From Anopheles merus (Eukaryota > Arthropoda > Insecta > Diptera > Culicidae): a stretch of 64,000 nt of DNA. The position numbers were made by a program, and so were the translations under genes. The DNA lies in the NCBI RefSeq assembly GCF_017562075.2, contig NC_054082.1, positions 4,091,050-4,155,049 of the forward strand, in the 5' to 3' direction. Shown here piece after piece: positions 49,530-59,420 of this stretch (position 1 is its first letter; each line of letters begins with the position of its first letter). The notes under the pieces are model-generated. The model ran no database searches and had not been told where the DNA came from. It worked only from the letters and a program-made list of their open reading frames with translations.

Positions 49530-50880
49530 TTATACTGGTTTGTAGTCCAGCTTGCTTTCCAGTCGCTTGTTGTCGGCCACCTTGCGGACGGCTTTCATAA
49601 AATCTTCCTGTATGACGTACTCGCGCTCCGCACGGATTGCAAACAGTCCGGCCTCGGTACAGACGTTGCGCAGATCGGCACCGTTAAAGTTGTCCGACAG
49701 TTTGACCACCGCCTCGTAATCGATGTCACCGTGTTTGGCGATCGGGGCGGCGTGAATTTTCAAAATCTCCAGCCGCGCCTGCTCGTTCGGCAGCGGAATT
49801 TCGATCTTCCTATCCAAACGACCCGGACGCAGCAGGGCCGGATCGAGCGTGTCGGGACGGTTGGTGGCCATGATCATTTTCACCTGTCCGAGCGAATCGA
49901 ACCCGTCCATCTGGTTGAGCAGCTCCATGAGCGTACGCTGGATCTCACGATCGGCGGACGTACCCTCGGAGAAACGGCGCCCACCGATGGCGTCGATTTC
50001 GTCCATGAAGATAATGCACGGCTGGTGATCGCGGGCGTAGTTGAACATCTCGCGGATGAGACGGGCCGACTCACCGATGTACTTGTCGACGATGGCCGAC
50101 GACACGACCTTCAGGAAGTTGGCGTCGAGCTGGGAAGCGACGGCACGGGCCAGCAGGGTTTTACCGGTGCCGGGCGGTCCGTACAGCAGACAGCCCTTCG
50201 GGGGCGTAATACCGACGCGCAGGAACAGTTCCGGATTCAGCAGCGGCAGCTCAATGACTTCGCGCAGCTCGCGAATTTGCTCCGACAGACCGCCGATGGC
50301 CGAATAGGTAACCTCGCCCGGATCTTCATGCGACATGTTGTACACCAGCGGATCGACCTCTCGCGGCAGGTAACGCATAATCGTCAGTGTGGTCATGTCC
50401 AGTGCTACCCGCGTGCCGGATTTGAGCTTGGTTTTGTCCAGCTGGCGACGACATCCCACCACGTATCTTGGGCCGTTGGTTGCCTTTACGATGACTGAAA
50501 TGAATAAGTATTTTAGTAACAACGCTCCATCATCTGTTGGGCAAACCAGTTTCTTACATTTATCCTCCGTCAGCTGCTTCAGCACTTCGCCGACAATCTG
50601 GCCAACGCTTTGCAAAGCCTTCAAATCGTTTTCCGATTTGTCGAACTGTTTCGTGAGCTCCTTCAGCGTTTCTCGAACTGCGGAAAATCAACCGTGAACC
50701 GTGAAAACAGGATCCCCAAAGACTTCTCCCGTAGTGTTATTCCGCTAGTCATCGTCAGCGCCCTAACCTCAACCCCCTGTATTTACCTTCCTTCAGCCGA
50801 GATTCGACCTCTTTGTGCTCTAGCAGTTTCTTCCGGTAATCCTCCAGCGCTTTCTCACGGGACGCGTCAGCCACAGTCAT
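49530..50880 (-). CDS. Rpt4: 26S proteasome regulatory ATPase Rpt4 (PSMC6, subunit 10B)
   Basis: AAA+ ATPase of the 19S base ring that unfolds ubiquitinated substrates. Exons (minus): 50880-50787, 50677-50558, 50494-49530; 392 residues (human 389). N-terminal coiled coil (EDYRKKLLEHKEVESRLKE), OB fold, Walker A GPPGTGKT, Walker B IIFMDEIDAIGG, second region of homology ATNRPDTLDPALLRPGR, and the characteristic C-terminus KLESKLDYKPV-type ending without HbYX. Nearly identical to vertebrate PSMC6 across the AAA domain. Divergent with RpL35. Confidence 0.97.
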
Positions 50881-51394
50881 CTTGACGATTGGTGAGAGAT
50901 TACGGCTTAAATCGTCGAATAGATTTGGTTGTTTTCCCCCACAGCCAAGCAGAGTTTCCAAAGATCTTTGCCTGACAAAACAGTTTATGAAGCTGCGATG
51001 ACAACACTCACAACACACGCACACACACACGCACAAAGCGATGGGTGATTTTGCATTCTGCTGACAACTACATCTACGCAAATTGACAGGCGGACGAAAA
51101 AATGGCGCCCGTGGCTAGCCGGGCGAGTTGAAAAGTTGGCAATTGCCGAGGTGACTAGCGAAGGTGCGCCGTGTTACCGCTGGATTCCCTTCGCAAGGGG
51201 CGGAACAGACACACGGAAACTGTTATACGGTGTGTGCGCATGCAGTGTCAGGTGAACCCGCACCACTGTAAACCAACGGCGTGTCGTGGTGTGCTGCTTT
51301 CCGTTCTTTTCGACGTTTCTGCCGATTGTGACCGGAGGTGTTTCAATCGCGTGCTTCTTGAAAAAGTAGCGAAAATCCCCACAAAACCAGCAAA
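50881..51394. promoter_or_regulatory. Divergent promoter, Rpt4 / RpL35, with candidate TOP start
   Basis: 514 bp separate a proteasome and a ribosomal protein gene. On the plus strand CTTTCCGTTCTTTT (about 51298-51311) lies ~85 nt before the RpL35 ATG and resembles a 5' terminal oligopyrimidine start. This is motif-based only; a 5' UTR intron cannot be excluded. Confidence 0.45.
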
Positions 51395-51766
51395 ATGGTG
51401 AAAGTAAAGTGTTCCGAGCTTCGCACGAAGGACAAGAAGGAGCTGACCAAGCAGCTGGAGGACCTGAAGAAGGAGCTGCTGAATCTGCGCGTGGCTAAGG
51501 TCACCGGCGGTGCTCCGTCGAAGCTGTCCAAGATCCGTGTCGTCCGCAAGGCGATCGCACGCGTGTACATTGTGATGAACACGAAGACGAAGGAGAACCT
51601 CCGCAAGCTGTACAAGGGCAAGAAGTACGTGCCGCTGGATCTGCGCCCGAAGAAGACTCGCGCGATGCGCAAGGCCCTGTCCTACCGTGACGCCAGGAGA
51701 CTGACGCTGAAGGAGCAGCGTAAACGCGCGAAGTTCCCCCGCCGCCGATACGCCGTCAAGGCCTAA
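51395..51766 (+). CDS. RpL35: 60S ribosomal protein L35 (uL29)
   Basis: Ribosomal large-subunit protein near the polypeptide exit tunnel. A single uninterrupted frame of 123 residues, the exact family length. Signatures MVKVKCSELRTKDKKEL, VAKVTGGAPSKLSKIRVVRK, IARVYIVMNTK and LRPKKTRAMRKAL, with a very basic C-terminus. Codon use is strongly biased to C/G-ending codons, as expected of a highly expressed gene. Its promoter is shared with or adjacent to that of Rpt4. Confidence 0.98.
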   Translation: MVKVKCSELRTKDKKELTKQLEDLKKELLNLRVAKVTGGAPSKLSKIRVVRKAIARVYIVMNTKTKENLRKLYKGKKYVPLDLRPKKTRAMRKALSYRDARRLTLKEQRKRAKFPRRRYAVKA

Positions 51767-53728
51767 AAGGGGAGGGTGTGTGTGTGTGAGGGTGGGCGGT
51801 ATCGCCTTCCTCTACTGCTAAGCGATCCTCTGGTGTACGTGTACGGGACGCCACCGGTTTTTGGTTCCGAGCAGGTTCCCGGATGTGAAGATCATATGTA
51901 ACATCGAGATCGGTATAATACAAATCAATGTTTATTGAACCCTACAAGCCTACAGTGTTTCTTATCGTGTTTTTTTTTCTAATCGATGCGATGTGTGTCC
52001 AGTGTTTGGAAGGTAAGGATGCTCTCCAATGGTCGGTGGGTCTGTTCTTTCGAGGCGTTTCGCATGTTCTCTCTGTCCGTTTCCACCAGAAAGAAATCTG
52101 TATCTTCGTAGCTTGGTTTGTAATGGCATTTCGTTGTTGTTGATGATTTTGTAGAGCAAATTTTATATTTACACAGATGGTCTAACAGTTCATTGATTGA
52201 TTACAGGATTTGCTACAGAAAAAAACACAATATCTTGTGTTCGGATGGGATTGTAGATCGATACAGGACGAAAAAATGTATGTTACAGCAACTAATCTTA
52301 ACTTCTTGTACTTCTTTGTAGTATCATCTTCGAGGACTGATCTGAAAATAGGCAACAGTCGCTCTCAAAGTACGGACCAATTGGACAAAGCTTATAGCAA
52401 AATGTTGGAAAGGACGATCAATTCTAAAAATACAAATGTAGTTTAAAGCTACTTACTTATCTTAGCCCATGTAAGCCTATCGGAATCGATTCCGGGCCGT
52501 GGAATGCAGCGAATGCGCTAATATTTTGTTCGAGTTGAACTGAAGGATCAGTAGGTGCAAGAAAGCATGCGTGATTCCGACCCATCAACGGGGCCATAGT
52601 AGATTGAAGCACCGACGCAAATTTGCCGTACCAACGGGTTACAAGTCGCTTATGCTTACCTGCAGCTACTGGAATCATTGCACCGACTGAACCTATTTCT
52701 ACCGGTACGGGTAGATACGAACGACTCCAGGTCGCTTACGGATGGCTCTGATCCGGCAGCTCCTACGCTGTCCTCTTGAAAAATTGATGCAAATCTCTGG
52801 CAGTTTGAATGTTCCATATAATCAATTTAACGAGTATTAAGTTATTTCGTCTGCCCCAAAGATGTCGATGGAAGTTAACATTGGAATAGTAAAGGGTACG
52901 ATGAGTGGAAGAACTGCTATAACAAACGTAAGAAACCAAGGCGCACCATCCCAATAACTGCTTCTTTGTATAGGATCGTCTATAATCCCGAGACGCCTTC
53001 GCTGCTAATTACAATGTTTATAGATTCCTTCTAGTTAGCAAAGATAGCAGCACATTAGTTTAAGGAGCAATGTCCCCCAATGTCTTATCTATTGTACCAG
53101 TACATCAGAAAATTCTTCGTAAAGCTCTTGCAATCTCATCATAAGCAGCAGTTTTAGTTCTCCGCAGTTTCAACAAAAAAATCATATTCCTACTGAACGT
53201 TCTCCAAGGAGTTGCATCAAATTTTGACAGGGTGTATTAGGTTCGGAAGGAGATTTGGATGACTTGATACCTGGTCCCAATAGCACAGGCCAGTACCTTC
53301 AGCTTTAGTAGCAGGAAAATGACACACAAATGATGCCTATACCATTCCCAAAGTCCTTATTCCCCATACATACCTAAAGAAAAGAGTTCAGATAAGGTAG
53401 AGCAAACGTATACGCTTCCTTGAATCCGCCAAGGGACATCCGCCCCCTTTGAATCACTGCGAAGGTTCGCTTACTCCCCAATGCAACACCTCTTGAACTC
53501 TGCTGTACTGCACCGAAGCTGCACCTAAAGGGGTTTTTTTGCACGGAAGGGGCGGTGGTGGGTTGATGCTTCCTTTTTCTCTTTTTAATTAGCCAAATGG
53601 ATGCGCGATTGGAGGATCTGCGACCGTCGCGCGTTCCGCACCCAACGACGAGTGGCCAACAGTTGCGTAAAACTTGTACCGCCCGGCTCTTCATTTACAT
53701 TTTAATTTGCTTGATTACGGCGATACTT

Positions 53729-53765
<37 letters not shown>

Positions 53766-55086
53766 CAGAAAGGGGGATGAAGTTTTACAGTGTTTTCATG
53801 TTCTTGCCACTGCACTTGGCAATATCGGTGCCGCTGTGTTGGCTCACAGTGCCTTTAGTCCTTTTTTTCCTTACTTTCTTTTCTGTTTTGCCTGTATACA
53901 CTTTTCGTTTTCTCACTTTTATTGCAACGCTTGCCCCGTCCCGGTTTGGTGTCAACTGTTCGCTTCTTGCCACTTTTCCACCAACCACTACAGCATCTAG
54001 TTAACAGAGACGAACGAACAGCTCGATTGACGTTGTTATTGTTGTTTCGCTTTAACTTTTCGCGAGGGATAATTTGGAGCCTTTTTTTTTTTTGGGCGCT
54101 GGTGTTGTTCTCGACCAAGCGAGAGTTTTGCGACTCTTATCCCGCAGCCATCCGGTCCGGTTGGGGAGGGGGGGGGGGGGATGGAAAACGTTGGTCATAT
54201 TCTTTCTTCGCCGTTGGTCCGAAACTTTGATTAATGATATTCCAAATTTTGCATCGCTCACACCGGTCCGAAGAGGGGGCAGCATTCGTTCTTGCGACTC
54301 TTGAGGGATGGCGTTATTCCCCCCCCCCCATCCTCGCCCCCTTACCAAGCTTGAGAGGCGTAATTAGGCGCTGATAATAAGTTTTAATTTCTTACCCATT
54401 GCCCGCGGGCCGGACGAGCGCTGGTAAAAGAAGGCACACGGGCAGCAAACACGGCGACAAAAAAGGAACGCATCAAGATGCGAAGACACGGAGGGAAGGT
54501 TGGAGGAGGAGGAGGACGGTTTTTTTTGGTGGACTGAAGATTGCTTTCTCTAATCATTCCGATGCCAGGAAGTGTGGAAATATATCCTCCCCCCTTGGAG
54601 GCCGATAAACCCATTGAAGAACCATTGTTGTCCTAACTTTCCTCCAGTGTTACGAGGAGATAAAGTGCTCTTTACAACCGAACTGAACCAAGTTGGTTTG
54701 GAAGTTTGATGGTTTTTTTTTGGAGTGGAATTTTTAAGATTGAATTTCCAGGAGTGCCTCCCGGCATTGCTGTTACAATTGTAGTTTAGCGATGGGTAAT
54801 AACATAGGCGGTTTATGTGTAGTTAAAGATGGACGAGAAATAATGTGATTAATTAGGACTGTCGGTGTCAATTTAGTGTCGGGAAATTAAAAGCATGAGA
54901 AATTAACAGTATCACAGAGCCTTTTGCTACCACCGAGGGACTGGTCGATCTCTGGAATCTTCGGGAACATGGAACTTTTATAAGACAACCCAGATCCTTG
55001 CATACGCGGATATACATTTAGACATGATTGGTCTGTGGCAGAGAACTTATAATCCCAAAACTACGTAAAGGATAGGTGAACGCACT
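51767..55086. other. Gene-poor interval
   Basis: No gene was recognised. The first ~150 nt are RpL35 3' UTR. Holds a GA microsatellite near 53733, a G13 run near 54168 and low-complexity DNA. A short minus-strand stretch at ~52857-53010 would encode a hydrophobic segment but is too short to call. Confidence 0.55.
53733..53762 (+). repeat. (AG)n microsatellite
   Basis: Perfect alternating AG for about 30 nt. Confidence 0.97.
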
Positions 55087-55500
55087 TTTGAAGTCGTCCA
55101 AATACTCACCTATCTCGGGTCAAAGGTCAGCATTGACATGGAAGCTGAGTTACAAGCAAGGATGTTGGCTGCCGGTCGTTCAATTAATAACCTGAGGAAG
55201 CAGTTCTCCTCCAAGATGCCTTTAAGGTATGTTCACTGACTAAATCCTCTTGGTCGCGTTGGAGAGGAAGTTACGCAGAAGGACGTTAGTGCTTCGAGTG
55301 TGTGGAATGATAATTCAAGAGCTGATACAACGACGATATCCTGTGGGCTCCTGTAGGCTGGCCGTTTTATTTGAATGAATCGGGACGAAGTCTTTGTAGG
55401 TTCACAGAGACAGAGCTAGCGTGGTATAGCCTAAGTTGAAGTGCCAAGGTAGTGTGGAAGGGTCCATTATTAGAGGCCGAGACATGATGATGATGATGAG
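55087..55500 (+). pseudogene. Decayed non-LTR retrotransposon reverse-transcriptase remnant
   Basis: One frame from 55087 reads LTYLGSKVSIDMEAELQARM then AGRSINNLRKQFSSKMPLR, the typical segment just after the RT palm domain in mosquito non-LTR elements (YLGS...I..R...A...F..L...F.SK). After stops and shifts, further weak similarity continues (a PKLKCQGSVE-like piece near 55430). No intact element or tail was found. Clade (Jockey, CR1 or other) cannot be set by eye. Confidence 0.65.
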
Positions 55501-56053
55501 TCCCACCTCTAACCCCAATATAGTATTGAGAGGAACGATTGTATCTGATCGATAATTGTGTTATTGTAAATTATTAATAAAGCATATAATGAGGCAAGTA
55601 GGTATTATAAGAACGTGGGGCCAACAAAACTTTAATTCCTCCTTATGAAGCATTTAGGGTCGGTCTCAACACATGGTACAACTGCTTTCGTTTAAGATAA
55701 CAAATTGATAGATGAAGTCGCGAGATCGTGATCGGTTTCGGATACTCCTGCAGCATGCCAAGGCGCAGTGTAAGTAAGTATGTAATTAGTTCCATATAAA
55801 GATTACACTTTGGTATCCCTTTGCTTAAGAATGCTTTCCTCTTTCTTTCTACATTAATTCTTCTGACCCCTGGATTCCTCATGAGTTACCACAAGAATGT
55901 AAATATCTCATACTTAGTAATCTTTGTAGCTAAATGTATCAACTATCCCACACATTTGTACTCAACCACTCGCTCAAATCAAAATAACGCTCCCAAGGCT
56001 TACGGATAAAGAAACCTTGTAGTTCAAAAAAAAAGGACACTAAAAAAAGCTCA
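55501..56053. other. Spacer downstream of the odorant-binding protein gene
   Basis: AT-rich. The OBP 3' UTR reads leftwards into it; no gene was recognised. Confidence 0.6.
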
Positions 56054-56655
56054 CTACGGTAAAAAGTAGTGCACCGGGTCCCGCGTCTTCCAGCACTTAT
56101 TCAGCCAGAACGCTTTCTCGCAGGCGTTCTCGCCCTCCGGATACAGACAGCGCTTGAACCAGTTGAGCGTGATCAGATGCATCGATTCGGGCAGAAAGTC
56201 CTGTATCTTGACGTAATGGAACTCGCCCTTATCGTTCACCACGCCCGCCCGATGGAAGAGACAGTTCATGTAGCACTTCAGCTTGTCATCCTCGTGGATC
56301 TCCTGATCGCTGAACCGCTTGATTGCATCTGTGTGTGTGACGTAGTGTGTTTTTGATACGATTAGAAGGTGGTTCCCGTTGTGAGGAATGTTTCACAGAT
56401 TCCCTTACCCTCGGATGCACCCGTCTCAGCGACACAGGCATCGTGCATTGGTTTCATCTTCTCCAGCAACTCCGGTGGAGGGTACTGCTCGCAACAAAGG
56501 ACACGATCAGCAAGATCAACACCACCAACGCTCAATCAACTTACATTTGCATCGCGTCTCGGTGCGTCAGATTGTACCATTAGAATGGCACATTGGAAAA
56601 ACGCCAGTGCAGCTAACACTCTCCACCTCGAGCTCCAGCACGGACCGTGTCCCAT
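56054..56655 (-). CDS. Classic odorant-binding protein (OBP1/OBP3 subgroup)
   Basis: Secreted carrier of small hydrophobic odorants in sensillum lymph. Exons (minus): 56655-56545, 56484-56409, 56328-56054; 153 residues. Signal peptide of ~30 residues (hydrophobic VLAALAFFQCAILMV), mature part beginning near DAPRRDANYPPPELL. Six cysteines with spacing C-x26-C-x3-C-x37-C-x8-C-x8-C. Motifs KRFSDQEIHEDDKLKCYMNC, KRCLYPEGE, FWLNKCWK and the HYFL-type C-terminus are those of Anopheles OBP1 and its close paralogues. By memory of local gene order it may be OBP3, which I have not verified. Expression in antennae is expected from the family, not shown here. Confidence 0.93.
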
Positions 56656-56717
56656 CGCTGTCGTCGCTTCTGTAGAGCTGTAAGCCGGTAAGCTGGTTTT
56701 CTTAAAGTTTCTAGCGA

Positions 56718-56758
<41 letters not shown>

Positions 56759-58654
56759 AAGGACAAGCCAACACTTATCATTAATTAAAATGGGGGAAAA
56801 TGTTAAAAAGTTTTACTGGCACAGGAGTGAAGCAGTGTGAGAGCAAGAGAGCTCGCACAGGATATTAAAATGTGACCGACAAGAACAATGGCCAGGGGAA
56901 TGGTTCCACTGCCGTGGCTCCCCAAAACAGGGGGGGGGGGGGGCGCCCATGCAGATGAAAAGAAACTACGTGGGGTCCACTGGGAACACCGCTGCACTTG
57001 ACTGTGACTACACGAATTTAATTGCAAGGTATGCACATACACAAACCGTGAACGAGCGCGCACGCCACCCAGAAAAGGTTACAGTTGGATAGGTTTTGTT
57101 CGGTTCGGTCGCGTCCGTTCGGGCTTTATATGCAGGTGGCGGGATGGAATGAGATTTACTAAATTACGGCACGTCAACAGCTTGTGGGGTCGGTGTGTGT
57201 GTGTGTGTTGTAACAACAGCGCAAAACACTCCCTCGTATCGTATTCCCGTTCTCTGTCGTTGGAGTGTTGTTGCCGTGCGCAGATAAGTGTGTGCTTTCG
57301 GACGCAGTCAGAGGAGCGTTTGAAAAGCAACACGTCACTGCATCGCAGCAACCCCCCAATCTCACTGCCACACTGCCACAGAACGCATTGCGCAAATGTG
57401 GCGCAAAGAATGATGTGACAAAGAATCTTTTGCTAAGCTGAAACAGTCATTTGCACCCAACGTTTGAGGGTTGGCGCGCGGCCGTGCAATTACAGATCAC
57501 TACACCCAATGCACTGGCCCGCGAAAAGCCGACGAATCATACGAAATAATTCACACGCAGCGCAAATTGTTAATTCATCTTTGCAACCAAAGGCAAAACT
57601 TTAATTAAAACAACTGCCTCTGGGGGAGTTGTGCCGGGACTGAAGCACAGGGCTGATAATTAAAACACGGCTAACGACGGATTCAATGGCAATTACTGAA
57701 ATGCGATGAAAAAAAAAAAGCTGACCCTTTTGCACGGATCGCGAAAGAGTGTGGGGAGATGATGGGAAAATTGGACAAACTGAAGCTCAGTGCAGCAGAA
57801 AATGTCAAGAGATGATGTCACATTAGCGTAAAGGGAAAGGATTGACTGTGGTTTCGAGAAGAAGAAAAAACTGAACCTTTTTGATGTTTTATACAGTGGC
57901 AATCAGTGTTTAACTAGCTAAGTAGGGGACTTGCTTGCTTTTGCACTTGCAGTTGCACTTGCACAAAAGAGGATTTGGTTGCATTGTTGTGTCAAAGTGC
58001 TTTTTTTTGAGCTAGTTAAAAGCTTGTAAGACATGAAAGCCTAATTGGTTTGCTTTGATTAATTATTTAATCCATGGCAACCGAAAACATTCAGGTCTTT
58101 TGGAGGAGAATGGAGCAGCTTGGTCAATTTTAAGCAGTAACGATGTGCTTCCAGATTGCTTCCAGATGAACTTAATTCAGTTTGAATCCCAAAACAGTTT
58201 GCAGATGGCTTCAAAATGCTTCAATCATTAAAATCCCAAAATCAGTATGTTCGTAATGAAGTAAGGTGCAGTTCTACAGGTACAGGTCTTTGTACAGTTC
58301 TTAGCATTCAACAAGCAACAAAAGGGTATGGCTTATCTTTGAGCTTTTGAAAAGCTTGACAGGAAAACCTGTTTTTTTTCTGGATTGTCTGAATTCTCCG
58401 TTATCCAGACTTATATAGTATAATTAGAGTGGTTGGTTGGTTTAATTGTATCGGTAACATTATTCAATGTCCTAATTCAGAGGAATCCAAACTGCGACCG
58501 TTAAGAGCTTGTTATGTGGCCTGTAGATGACTTTGTGAAGGCTAAGATAAATAGCATTTTTTAGCAATTAAACAAAACTTAAATCTTATATTCTTTTCAA
58601 AGCCGAAAATCAAGAATCAATAAAAGAAATCAGTAGAAATTTTATTTATTTCAG
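56656..58654. other. Upstream region of the OBP gene
   Basis: Includes a GA tract (56716-56755), a G14 run (56930-56943) and a candidate TATA-like element near 57125. AT-rich beyond 57.5 kb. No coding exon was recognised. Confidence 0.55.
56716..56755 (+). repeat. (GA)n microsatellite upstream of the OBP start
   Basis: About 40 nt of alternating GA, some 60 nt upstream of the OBP ATG. On the transcribed strand it is a CT tract, and could bind GAGA-type factors. Confidence 0.96.
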
Positions 58655-58825
58655 TTAGTATTTTCTAGTCAAAACGGGACTTGAACTTTCACTCATTCTG
58701 AGGGTAACGTCAAAATGACCCTCCACAACGAAATAACGAGGCAATGAGCCACGCGCACTGAGAACCCTCTTCTTAATATTAATGGGCCGGTCTGGTTGGT
58801 AAAAATCCGGAGTCGGCTCCGATCC
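58655..58825 (-). repeat. tRNA-like Pol III promoter segment flanking the fold-back repeat
   Basis: On the minus strand TGGCTCATTGCC (near A-box) is followed ~65 nt later by GTTCAAGTC, a perfect B-box. It suggests a tRNA-derived SINE head. Target-site duplications were not identified. Confidence 0.35.
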
Positions 58826-59420
58826 GACTCCGACAAATTCGGAATCGACTCCGGAAGATAAGTCCGCGATGTAATATCCGGTCGTTCGGAATCGCCCGAA
58901 ATCGCCCGGAGTTGGAGTCGTCGGGAGTCGTCCAGAGTCGTTTGGATTCGTTCGGAGTCGTTCAGAATCGTGCGAAGTCGCCCGGAGTTGGAGTCGTCGG
59001 GAATCGTCCGGAGTTGTTCGGAGTCGTTTGGAGTCGTTCGGAGTCGTCCAGAGTCGTTTGGAGTCGGTGTCGTCCGGAGTCAACAGGAGCCGCTTGGTTT
59101 AATGTGCTTGTGATTAGACATTTCCTTTCGTTGTGTTTTTTTGTCTTTCACTTTGCGCGTATACTTTCTATACAAGCCAACCTCGGCCGAATCCAGACGA
59201 CTCCGGATGACTCCGTCTGCAGCCGATTCTGGATGACTCCGGACGACTCCAGATGACTACGGACGACTCCAACTCCGGGTGACTCCGAACGACTCCGGAC
59301 GACTCCGGACGACTCCGAATGACTCCGGACGACTCCGGACGACTCCGGACGACTCCGAATGATTCCGGATATTACAGCGGGGACCTATCTTCTGGAGTCG
59401 ATTCCGAATTTGTCGAAGTC
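58826..59420. repeat. Fold-back (inverted) repeat built from 10-bp units
   Basis: The left arm (58826 to ~59085) is made of degenerate 10-bp units of form TCGTNCGGAG. The right arm (~59186 to 59420) has the complement GACTCCGGAC in tandem, with perfect adjacent copies. Beyond the tandem units the arms also pair in unique sequence: left GGAATCGACTCCGGAAGATA and the matching right GGAGTCGATTCC, and AATATCCGG versus CCGGATATT. A ~100-bp AT-rich spacer separates them. Chance open frames across it just repeat Asp-Asp-Ser/Arg-type peptides. Confidence 0.85.

Noticed and set aside
49731..50498. 255-residue open frame antisense to Rpt4
   Set aside because: Overlaps the conserved AAA ATPase exon exactly and has no recognisable motif.
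52857..53010. Short minus-strand frame encoding a hydrophobic segment
   Set aside because: About 54 codons between stops, no start or homologous neighbour; length is within chance.
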